Of a stretch of 64,000 bases of DNA, positions 24,256 to 32,113 are shown piece by piece. The stretch lies in assembly GCA_002359895.1 (NCBI GenBank), contig DEOB01000004.1:62001-126000 (forward strand). The letters run 5' to 3'. Positions within the stretch are counted from its first letter, which is position 1. Every line of letters begins with the position of its first letter. The notes beneath the pieces are model-generated. The model searched no databases. It saw only the letters and a program-made list of their open reading frames with translations, and was not told the DNA's origin. Source of the stretch: Stenotrophomonas sp. UBA2629. GTDB taxonomy: Bacteria; Pseudomonadota; Gammaproteobacteria; Xanthomonadales; Xanthomonadaceae. Both the position numbers and the translations under genes were made by a program.

Positions 24256-26727
24256 TCAATGTAAACGGGCAAGCCGGACGTCGGCCACATTGCGGGCCTT
24301 CAACGCGTACGTTCCGGCGTTCTCGGAGTAGGCAAGCCCTCGCTGCCGAGCCAGCCATTGGCGCTCACGCTCGGCCAGCGGGGCGTTACCGAGCTGCTCG
24401 TACAGCTTCCAAAGCGCCACGCGCACCTGCAGCAGTTCCGTGCCATCAACCTGCCCCTTCAAACGCGCCACCGCATGTTCGGCACGATTCTCGTCCGCTT
24501 CTTCACCGGCGGCTATCACCTGCAACAGCTGTAAAACGCGCGGGTCGGCCGCACCTTCGGCCATGTGATTCAGACGCGGGAGCCAAGCGCTGACAAGTTG
24601 GCGATACCCCGCACGCTGCGCCAGATAGAGGCTCGTCACAGCCATGAATTCCCATTCCGTACGATCCGCTCCTTCTGCAATCAATGCCTGGCCATGCAGT
24701 CTCTGCAGATTCTGTTCAAACGCGTTCGGAACCGCGGCCTTACCTGCTTCTGACTGTAGTGCCAGCTGCTGCAGCTCAAACACGCTGCAGACGTAACCCT
24801 CAACCTTGCACAGGCCGGCAGCCTGCTTTGATTGCGCGATTGCCTGCTCCAGCGACCCCTCGTCCACAGACACCGCAATCCTCTGCAACCAAGCGGGCGG
24901 TTGATCCTCTGGAATGCGCTTCAACAACGCATGTGCGCCCGCGTAGTCATCGTTGACCGCCATCACCGCAGCCAGCTCACTGTCCGGCGCGCCCTCGCCC
25001 TGCGCTTTCGCTTCAAGGAATGTCTGCTCCGCCTCTGCCACTTTGTTCTGAGCCAGGAGAGTTCTTGCCAGCTGACGCAACGCCCAGGGGCGCAGCGGAT
25101 TCTGCGTTGCAACCGCCTTGCGCGCCTCTTCTTCGGCCTCTGCATAGCGCCCCAGCGTGAACAACGCATTGGATCGATTGGCATGGGCGGCATGGTAGTC
25201 GGGGTACAGATCCCCAAGAAGCTTCCACTTATAAGCACGCTCCTGCGCTGCCGCCGCGTTGAGTTCGGAGACCCAGGCATCCAGGTACAAGCCGTCACGC
25301 GGCGTCAAACCGTCCCTGTAGCGTGCGGCCTGCGCCAACAAAGCCCGTGCACGAATGAAGTCGCCATACGCATACGCAATACGCATCTGCGCCATGTACG
25401 CCGCAGCGAATGCCGTGTCCAGGCGAACCGCCTGTTCAAAATAGCCTTGCGCTTCGTCCCTGCGATTATCGGCGTATGCCTCCAGGCCCAGCGCATAAGC
25501 ATGCAGCGCATCCAGACTCGCCGTTGCCACCTGAGGCAACGGCAGCGAACGCTTGCTCAGTTCGGCCATCGTCTCACCAAGCCTCAACCGTAACGATCCT
25601 GCGACTTTGTCGATGGAGTCCAGCGCTGACTCCAGTCCGCGACCGTCCGCGTGCTCGGAATACACAACCCGGCCGCTGACAGGGTCAATCACATCCAGGC
25701 TAATACGCAGCCTTCCATGTACTTCCAGCACGGTTGGCATGATCACCGCGCGCGCTCCATCTCGAATGGCGACCTCATTGGCCGTCTGCGGATCCAGGCG
25801 CTCACCCGGGCTTTTACGCATCTGCCGCAGCGTGTCCTGCACTTTCAGGTCACTGACAACATTCACATGCCGCGATTGCTCCAGGCTGATGCGCAATGCC
25901 TGCTGCAAGGCACTGTCCAGCACGTCATTTCCTGTCATGTTGGCAAAATCGCCCACAACCACCCAGTCGCGCTCGGCAAACGCAATGGCAGGCTCCGGCC
26001 GCACCATCACCCATGCGGTGATGAGCAGCACTGCCACTACCGCCACTTCGGTCACCAGCGCTGCAGGGCGACGCCACAACGGCAGCTCGCGGCGCGCCTT
26101 GGACGAACCTGCAGGCCTGCGTAATGGCGCGCGCTCAGGCCGGCCTACCTCGAATACTTCCTGCGCCGCCGGCAGGCCTTTGAAGCGCCAACGGCCATGC
26201 GATTTCCATTGCAGGCCAACACCGCGATCAGGCAGTTCGCGCTGGCCACTACGCAGCATGGATTCGGCTGCCGATGACATCAGGATCTGGCCCGGCCGTG
26301 CCAAGGCCATCAAACGTGCGGCGACCGGCTTTGCCAGTCCTTCCACTTCCAACGCTTTGGCACCGGCAGCCACGGCTTCTTCGCTGTTGTTCCACGACAG
26401 CACGTAACCCACATGCACGCCTATGCGCGCCTGCAGTGGCAGCTTCAGTTCACGCCCCAAAGCATCCAGTTCGTCCACATAATCCAGGGCAAAACCCAAC
26501 CCATCCACCGGTGCGTCGAACAGCAGGAACATGCCGTCGGAGCGATCGATCAGGCGCCCATTCCAGCGGTTCAACAACTGCAGAACCTGCGTGTCGAGCC
26601 TGCGGAACAGCGACGCTGCGGCGGCATCTCCCACCCGCTCGACCAGCATCACCGACTCGCACAGATCCGTCAGAACCAGTGTTTTGAACTGTCGTTGTGT
26701 CCGTGTGTTTTCAGAATCCAAGTCCAC
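24256..26727 (-). CDS. Class III nucleotide cyclase with transmembrane helix and TPR-like C-terminus
   Basis: An 823-residue membrane protein from GTG 26727 (AAGGGGG ahead); the frame to 26808 would overlap the upstream gene. Residues 14-155 are a class III cyclase domain: metal Asp21 (LVLTDLCES) and Asp64 (DRSDGMF), RIGVHVGYVL, and Arg138 in VAARL; the Asn normally four before that Arg is replaced (AKPVAARL). A transmembrane helix follows (222-242), then a TolB-like or FlgO-like segment (about 253-370) and TPR-like repeats to the end. It appears orthologous to the Xanthomonas campestris cyclase reported to make cGMP (XC_0250, from memory). It starts 22 bases after the GGDEF gene and faces the RiPP-like gene; related proteins are annotated as peptide modification system cyclase. 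Confidence 0.82.
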   Translation of the reverse strand: MDLDSENTRTQRQFKTLVLTDLCESVMLVERVGDAAAASLFRRLDTQVLQLLNRWNGRLIDRSDGMFLLFDAPVDGLGFALDYVDELDALGRELKLPLQARIGVHVGYVLSWNNSEEAVAAGAKALEVEGLAKPVAARLMALARPGQILMSSAAESMLRSGQRELPDRGVGLQWKSHGRWRFKGLPAAQEVFEVGRPERAPLRRPAGSSKARRELPLWRRPAALVTEVAVVAVLLITAWVMVRPEPAIAFAERDWVVVGDFANMTGNDVLDSALQQALRISLEQSRHVNVVSDLKVQDTLRQMRKSPGERLDPQTANEVAIRDGARAVIMPTVLEVHGRLRISLDVIDPVSGRVVYSEHADGRGLESALDSIDKVAGSLRLRLGETMAELSKRSLPLPQVATASLDALHAYALGLEAYADNRRDEAQGYFEQAVRLDTAFAAAYMAQMRIAYAYGDFIRARALLAQAARYRDGLTPRDGLYLDAWVSELNAAAAQERAYKWKLLGDLYPDYHAAHANRSNALFTLGRYAEAEEEARKAVATQNPLRPWALRQLARTLLAQNKVAEAEQTFLEAKAQGEGAPDSELAAVMAVNDDYAGAHALLKRIPEDQPPAWLQRIAVSVDEGSLEQAIAQSKQAAGLCKVEGYVCSVFELQQLALQSEAGKAAVPNAFEQNLQRLHGQALIAEGADRTEWEFMAVTSLYLAQRAGYRQLVSAWLPRLNHMAEGAADPRVLQLLQVIAAGEEADENRAEHAVARLKGQVDGTELLQVRVALWKLYEQLGNAPLAERERQWLARQRGLAYSENAGTYALKARNVADVRLARLH

Positions 26728-26749
26728 GTCAGCCCCCTTGCGCTGCCGG

Positions 26750-27793
26750 TCAATCAGGCGTCCATTGCATCCGACCGCCACCCAAGCGCTTGGCCTCATA
26801 GAGCGCACTATCGGCGCGCGAGTAAGCGTCGTTCCAATGGGCCTTGGGATCCATCAGCACCAGGCCGATGCTGACCGAACATGCCCCCGGCATCGCGCCG
26901 GGAAACGCCACCAGACCACGCACCGCTTCAAGGATGAAGCTCCCCACGCGCGACAGCCGCTCCGCGTCCGCCTCCTGCAACAACACGCAGAACTCATCGC
27001 CACCCAACCGGCAGGCAATGTCGTCCTTGCCCGCCACCGAGCTCAGCACACGACCAAGACACTGCAGCATGTGATCGCCGGCCAGGTGCCCCTGCGAATC
27101 GTTGAGCCCTTTGAAATCGTCACAGTCAATCAGCAACAGGCCCTGTGGCCGCCGTTCCGAACGGTGTGAGTTCTGCAGGTAAACCGTGAGTGCACGGCGG
27201 TTGCCCATGCCGGTGAGGTCGTCGCTGTAAATCAGCTCACGGGTGCTCTGCAGCTCATGGCTGGCGCTGTACAGATTGCCGAGCGCGGTTTCCAGTTCTT
27301 CGTTGCGGCGACTGAGTTGGCCAATCAAACGTTGTTCACTGGAGACCACACGCCACAACGTGCGGCGCAGGAAAAACACCACCATTGCAGGATCATGGTC
27401 GATGAGACGCTGGAAATTGACGTAGCTGACTTCCAGCAGCACCGTGTCACAGCACGCACGCGCTGCCGAAGAACGCAGGTGGCCATCAATCAACAGGCCG
27501 AGCTCACCGAAGAAATCCTTGGCACCCAGTTGTTTGGGCGCTTGGCCGGGGCCGAAATCCAGGGTGATGGCACCACTGATGACGATGAACATCGAGGTGC
27601 CGGTGTCGCCGCGCTGGAACAGCACCTCATCGGCAACCAGGTTGCGGCGCCGACCGAACTGGGTGAACAGCACGAACTCTGCCGCAGAAACCTGCGCACG
27701 CCGTACTGCGCCCCCTGCGACGATCGAAGTCGCTGAAGGTTCGGTTTGCAGCGCCAGCCCCCCTAATCCCATGCCGCTCATCCTGCGCCTCAT
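26750..27793 (-). CDS. Cyclic-nucleotide-binding domain fused to GGDEF diguanylate cyclase
   Basis: A cytosolic signal converter of about 347 residues. An N-terminal CRP-like cNMP-binding domain (about 43-145) has the phosphate cassette FFGELGL (94-100) and RSSAARA (107-113). A linker helix (about 150-190) leads to a GGDEF domain with DDLTGMGNRRA, LIDCDDFKGLND and the intact active site RLGGDEF (263-269). No RxxD inhibitory site precedes it. The counterpart in Xanthomonas campestris (XC_0249) binds cGMP and then makes c-di-GMP, feeding virulence and biofilm control; orthology is inferred from the fusion and neighbour. Start is uncertain: ATG 27793 (GGGGAG close by), ATG 27865 or inner ATGs. 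Confidence 0.85.
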   Translation of the reverse strand: MRRRMSGMGLGGLALQTEPSATSIVAGGAVRRAQVSAAEFVLFTQFGRRRNLVADEVLFQRGDTGTSMFIVISGAITLDFGPGQAPKQLGAKDFFGELGLLIDGHLRSSAARACCDTVLLEVSYVNFQRLIDHDPAMVVFFLRRTLWRVVSSEQRLIGQLSRRNEELETALGNLYSASHELQSTRELIYSDDLTGMGNRRALTVYLQNSHRSERRPQGLLLIDCDDFKGLNDSQGHLAGDHMLQCLGRVLSSVAGKDDIACRLGGDEFCVLLQEADAERLSRVGSFILEAVRGLVAFPGAMPGACSVSIGLVLMDPKAHWNDAYSRADSALYEAKRLGGGRMQWTPD

Positions 27794-27870
27794 GGCTCCC
27801 CGCCTATCGCCGGCGGTTAAGCCGGGGAGACTAGCATCAAAATAAGGTGATGTGGGTCTCATCATTAAGG

Positions 27871-27886
27871 CGAAAACGCGTTTTCG
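27871..27886. promoter_or_regulatory. Perfect 16-bp palindrome upstream of the GGDEF gene
   Basis: CGAAAACGCGTTTTCG is fully self-complementary with no spacer. It lies between the aceA terminator and the GGDEF gene, about 78 bases before ATG 27793, the expected place for an operator of the signalling operon. No known consensus assigned. Confidence 0.4.
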
Positions 27887-27892
27887 TGCGGG

Positions 27893-27921
27893 CAAAAAGA
27901 AGGGGCTCGTAAGAGCCCCTT
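27893..27921 (-). terminator. Rho-independent terminator of aceBA
   Basis: On the minus strand GGGGCTC and GAGCCCC pair as a 7-bp stem with a TTAC loop, followed by TTCTTTTTG. It lies 23 bases past the aceA stop. Confidence 0.88.
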
Positions 27922-27943
27922 TGAAACGACCTTAACTACGCGC

Positions 27944-29275
27944 TCAAGCGGCTTCTTCGGTCTGAAACTGTTCTTCCTCGGTGGAGCCGGTCAACGCGGT
28001 GACGCTGGAAGCGCCGCCCTGGATCACCGTGGTCACATCGTCGAAATAGCCGGCACCCACTTCCTGCTGATGCGAAACAAAGGTGTAACCCTTTTCACGC
28101 GCGGCGAATTCGGGCTCCTGCACCTGTTCCACGTAGTGGCGCATGCCTTCGCCACGGGCGTAGTCGTGGGCGAACTTGAAGGTGTTGAACCAGTTGATGT
28201 GGATGCCAGCCAGTGTGATGAACTGATACTTGTAGCCCATCGCTGCCAATTCGTCCTGGAACTTGGCGATGGTCTTGTCGTCCAGGTTCTTCTTCCAGTT
28301 GAACGACGGCGAGCAGTTGTACGACAGCAGCTTGCCGGGGCTTTCCGCATGCACGGCTTGGGCAAACTCACGGGCGAAGCCCAGATCCGGCGTGCCGGTT
28401 TCACACCACACCAGGTCTGCATGCGGGGCATAGGCGACACCCCGGCTGATGGCCTGTTCCAAGCCGTTTTTCACGCGGTAGAAGCCTTCGGCCGTGCGCT
28501 GGCCGGTGACGAACGGCGCGTCGTTCGGATCGAAATCACTGGTCAGCAGATTGGCCGCTTCAGCATCGGTACGGGCCAGCACGATGGTCGGCACACCCAA
28601 CACGTCAGCCGCCAGACGCGCAGCGGACAACTTCTGGATGGCTTCCTGCGTCGGCACCAGCACCTTGCCACCCATGTGGCCGCACTTCTTCACCGCTGCC
28701 AGCTGGTCCTCGAAGTGCACGGCCGCAGCGCCAGCGACGATCATGTTCTTCATCAACTCATAGGCGTTGAGCACGCCACCGAAGCCGGCTTCACCGTCAG
28801 CAACAATCGGCAGGAAGAAGTCGATGGCATCTTCGGCCTTCAGCTTGCCGTCGATGATGTTCTTCCACTGGATTTCATCAGCACGCTGGAAGGTGTTGTT
28901 GATGCGGCGGACCATGGTCGGCACCGAGTCATAGGCGTACAGCGACTGGTCCGGGTACATGGTTTCTGAGGTGTTGCCATCGGCAGCCACCTGCCAACCG
29001 GACAGATACACCGCCTCCAGGCCGGCCTTGGCCTGCTGCATTGCCTGGCCGGCGCTGATCGCGCCGAAGGCGTTGACGTAACCCTTCTTGGCATCGCCGT
29101 TGACCAGGTCCCACAGGCGTTCGGCGCCACGCTTTGCCAGGGTGTATTCGGGCTGCACGCTGCCACGCAGGCGCACCACGTCTGCGGCGCTGTAGGTGCG
29201 CTTCAGGCCTTTCCAACGCGGGTTGGTGTCCCAGTCCTGCTGCAGGGCGTCGATCTGTTGCTGATAGGTGCTCAT
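27944..29275 (-). CDS. aceA: Isocitrate lyase
   Basis: Splits isocitrate into succinate and glyoxylate, the first glyoxylate-shunt step needed for growth on acetate or fatty acids. The 443-residue protein, normal for the short bacterial form, carries the catalytic-loop signature KKCGHMGGKVLVP, plus YLSGWQVAAD and LSYNCSPSFNWKK. It is transcribed 42 bases after aceB and ends at a strong terminator. Expression is likely controlled by the divergent LysR protein beyond aceB. Confidence 0.97.
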   Translation of the reverse strand: MSTYQQQIDALQQDWDTNPRWKGLKRTYSAADVVRLRGSVQPEYTLAKRGAERLWDLVNGDAKKGYVNAFGAISAGQAMQQAKAGLEAVYLSGWQVAADGNTSETMYPDQSLYAYDSVPTMVRRINNTFQRADEIQWKNIIDGKLKAEDAIDFFLPIVADGEAGFGGVLNAYELMKNMIVAGAAAVHFEDQLAAVKKCGHMGGKVLVPTQEAIQKLSAARLAADVLGVPTIVLARTDAEAANLLTSDFDPNDAPFVTGQRTAEGFYRVKNGLEQAISRGVAYAPHADLVWCETGTPDLGFAREFAQAVHAESPGKLLSYNCSPSFNWKKNLDDKTIAKFQDELAAMGYKYQFITLAGIHINWFNTFKFAHDYARGEGMRHYVEQVQEPEFAAREKGYTFVSHQQEVGAGYFDDVTTVIQGGASSVTALTGSTEEEQFQTEEAA

Positions 29276-29317
29276 CGTGTCGTCCTCGAAAGAGTATGTG
29301 GCGTACGGGGAAGGAGG

Positions 29318-30958
29318 TCAGTCGATCTGCCGGTAGGCCGGCAGGGTCAAAAAATCGGCCAGTTGATCAGCACGGCTGAGCTGGTCCAGCAGGCCAATGG
29401 CCTGGGTGATGCGGCTGCCACCGGGCAGCGCGGAGGTGTCGCCCAGCCGTGCCGGCAGGCTGCGCAACGTGCTTTCCAACAGGGCCATGTCGATGGCGGT
29501 ACCGTCATCCAGGTGCTGGTTGCCGGCGTGCAGCCATTGCCAGATCTGGCTGCGGCTGATCTCAGCGGTGGCCGCGTCTTCCATCAGGTTGTGGATGGGC
29601 ACGCAGCCATTGCCGTCCAGCCACGCCGCCAGATAACGCACGCACACTTCGACGTTGTTCTCGAAGCCGGCGCGGGTGACGGTGCCGCTGCACGGCGCAA
29701 TCAACGCCTCGCGGCTCGCCTGCACGTCACGACGCAGCACGTGATGCTGGTTCGGCGTGGTCATGTGCTCGTCAAAAATGCTGCGCGCCACCGCAATCAA
29801 TGCCGGGTGAGCGACCCAGGTGCCGTCGTGACCGGCGGTGACTTCGCGCAGCTTGTCGGCACGCACGCGGGCCATCGCCTGCTCGTTGGCCGCGGCATCG
29901 TGGTTGATCGGAATCTGCGCGGCCATGCCCCCCATCGCATGCGCACCGCGACGGTGACAGGTCTTGATCAACAGTTCCGAATACGCCTTCAGAAACGGCT
30001 GCGTCATGGTCACCTGGCCGCGCTCAGGCAACACCTTGTCGGCGTGGCGGCGGAAGGTTTTCAGGTACGAGAAGATGTAGTCCCAGCGGCCGCAGTTCAG
30101 GCCGACGATGCGGTCGCGCAGCGCGTGCAGAATCTCGTCCATCTCGAACACCGCCGGCAACGTTTCGATCAGCACGGTGACCTTGATCTGCCCATGCGGC
30201 AGGCCGAGCATGCCTTCGATGTGGGACAGCGCGGTCTCCCACAGCGCGGCCTCCTCCATTGACTGCAGCTTGGGCAGGTAGAAGTACGGGCCACGGTCGT
30301 TGTCCATCAACGTGCGGGCGTTGTGGAAGGCGAACACGGCCGCGTCGAACAGGCCACCGGCAATGGGCTGGCCATCAACCAGCACATGCTTCTCGTCCAG
30401 GTGCCAGCCGCGCGGACGCACGATCAGCACCGCCTGTTCGTCAAACGGACGCAGCGTGTAGTGCTTGGCCGGCTTGCCGTTGGCGGCCGGGGCGGTGAAG
30501 TCCAGGTCACCGCGCACCGCCGCACGCATGGTCTGCTGGCCCGCCAGCACGTTGCGCCAGGTCGGCGAGGTGGAGTCCTCGAAGTCGGCCATGAACACCT
30601 TGGCGCCGGAGTTCAGCGCGTTGATGACCATCTTCGGGTCAGTGGGGCCGGTGATCTCGACGCGGCGGTCCTGCAGCGCGGCCGGGATCGGCGCCACCGT
30701 CCAATCACTCTGGCGGATGTCGGCGGTGTCCGCACGGAAGTCCGGCGTACCGCCCTGGTCGAAGTAGGCCTGGCGCTGCTCACGCGCGGCCAGCCGCTTC
30801 TGCCGCTCCGGCTCCACCGCACGGTGCAACGACACAAGCAACCCCAGCGCGCCGGCCGGCAACAGCCCGGACTGACCGGCCAGCTGGGTGGTGACCGTGA
30901 TGCCCGGAGTCGGGCGGGGAGTGGTGTGTGCCGGGATGGCCTGAGCGACGGCGGACAT
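29318..30958 (-). CDS. aceB: Malate synthase A
   Basis: Condenses glyoxylate with acetyl-CoA to malate, completing the glyoxylate shunt. From ATG 30958, which has AGGAA six bases upstream, the protein is 546 residues, the length of isoform A (E. coli AceB 533). Signatures include FMADFEDSTSPTW, RPRGWHLDEKHV, ETLPAVFEMDEIL and CGRWDYIFSYLK. It leads the aceBA operon and is divergent from the LysR gene with 108 bases between starts. Confidence 0.96.
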   Translation of the reverse strand: MSAVAQAIPAHTTPRPTPGITVTTQLAGQSGLLPAGALGLLVSLHRAVEPERQKRLAAREQRQAYFDQGGTPDFRADTADIRQSDWTVAPIPAALQDRRVEITGPTDPKMVINALNSGAKVFMADFEDSTSPTWRNVLAGQQTMRAAVRGDLDFTAPAANGKPAKHYTLRPFDEQAVLIVRPRGWHLDEKHVLVDGQPIAGGLFDAAVFAFHNARTLMDNDRGPYFYLPKLQSMEEAALWETALSHIEGMLGLPHGQIKVTVLIETLPAVFEMDEILHALRDRIVGLNCGRWDYIFSYLKTFRRHADKVLPERGQVTMTQPFLKAYSELLIKTCHRRGAHAMGGMAAQIPINHDAAANEQAMARVRADKLREVTAGHDGTWVAHPALIAVARSIFDEHMTTPNQHHVLRRDVQASREALIAPCSGTVTRAGFENNVEVCVRYLAAWLDGNGCVPIHNLMEDAATAEISRSQIWQWLHAGNQHLDDGTAIDMALLESTLRSLPARLGDTSALPGGSRITQAIGLLDQLSRADQLADFLTLPAYRQID

Positions 30959-31010
30959 GGGAGGTTCCTGCGTTGTCGTGGGACTCCAACGTGCGGCCGC
31001 AGGGCCATAT

Positions 31011-31042
31011 TTAACAAAACAGTTTTTGCAATGTTTTGTATA
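31011..31042. promoter_or_regulatory. Candidate LysR operator between aceB and its divergent regulator
   Basis: TTAACAAAAC and GTTTTGTATAA form an imperfect inverted repeat (ACAAAAC/GTTTTGT at 31014-31020 and 31033-31039 are exact, spacer 12) in an AT-rich stretch. The T-N11-A architecture expected for LysR binding is present, and the site sits midway between the two divergent starts. Confidence 0.5.
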
Positions 31043-31066
31043 AGTTGTGCTAATAATCACCTCGAA

Positions 31067-32035
31067 ATGACCAAGAAGACACCCGTAACCCCTCGTTTTT
31101 CCTACAAGTCTGACCGGCTCAAGCCGCTGCGGGCGTTTCTGCAGACGGTGCGACTTGGGTCAGTTTCACGGGCAGCGGAGGCGCTTTTCGTCAGCCAGCC
31201 GGCGGTGAGCCTGCAGCTGCAGGCGCTGGAACGGGAGTTGGGCGTGGGTCTGTTCGAGCGCAGCGGGCGTCGCTTGGTGCCCAGCCGTGAGGGCCAGTTG
31301 CTCTATGACATGGCGCAGCCGCTGGTGGAGAGCCTGGACGGATTGCTGCCGCGCTTCCGCGAAAAGGTCAGCGGGCTGGACGCGGGCGAGCTGAATATCG
31401 CCGCAAATTCGTCAACCATCCTCTATCTGCTACCGAAGATCGTCGAAAACTTCCGAAAGCTACACCCGGACGTCCGGCTGACGCTGCATAACGCGATCAG
31501 CGCCGATGGTACTGACCTGCTGCGCAGCGACGCCGCCGACCTGGCCATCGGCTCGATGATGGATGTGCCGGCCGACCTGAGCTACGCGCCGGTCTATCGG
31601 TTCGACCAGGTGCTGATCACCCCGCCCGACCATCCGCTGGCCCGCAAGAAAAACCTGACGCTGGAAGACCTGTCACCGTGGCCGCTGATCCTGCCGCCGC
31701 GCCGGCAGATCACCTGGCGGCTGGTGGACCTGGTATTCCAGCAGCACCGGGTGCCCTATACGGTGGCGCTGGAAGTAGGCGGCTGGGAGGTGATCAAGCA
31801 GTACGTGGCAATGAACATGGGCATCTCCATCGTCACCGCGCTGTGCCTCAACGATGGCGACCGCGACAAGCTGGCTACCCGGGCAATGAGCGACTACTTC
31901 CCGGCCCGCAGCTACGGCGTGGTGGTGCGCCGGGGCAAGGTGCTGTCGCCGCAGGCACGCGCGTTTATCGAGTTGATCCAGCCGGATCTGTTTGCGCCAC
32001 GGCAATACGACGACACCGGGCATTCGGAGCGGTAA
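31067..32035 (+). CDS. LysR-family regulator divergent to aceBA
   Basis: A 322-residue LysR protein with the helix-turn-helix at about 20-75 (SVSRAAEALFVSQPAVSLQL) and an effector domain including ANSSTILYLLPKIVENF. The QPAVSLQLQALERELG pattern places it near the CysB/Cbl-like subgroup. It is divergent from aceB and shares an AT-rich palindromic spacer, so it most likely regulates the glyoxylate shunt in place of IclR. The reading frame extends upstream over aceB on the opposite strand, but that part is a shadow; ATG 31067 is the first plausible start. Effector unknown. Confidence 0.88.
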   Translation: MTKKTPVTPRFSYKSDRLKPLRAFLQTVRLGSVSRAAEALFVSQPAVSLQLQALERELGVGLFERSGRRLVPSREGQLLYDMAQPLVESLDGLLPRFREKVSGLDAGELNIAANSSTILYLLPKIVENFRKLHPDVRLTLHNAISADGTDLLRSDAADLAIGSMMDVPADLSYAPVYRFDQVLITPPDHPLARKKNLTLEDLSPWPLILPPRRQITWRLVDLVFQQHRVPYTVALEVGGWEVIKQYVAMNMGISIVTALCLNDGDRDKLATRAMSDYFPARSYGVVVRRGKVLSPQARAFIELIQPDLFAPRQYDDTGHSER

Positions 32036-32113
32036 CGGCGCGCCAAACTGGCAACGCCCCGCCGTGATGCGAGGGCGTTCGAGCGATCACCCCTCAACCA
32101 CCCTGCGAGCCAC

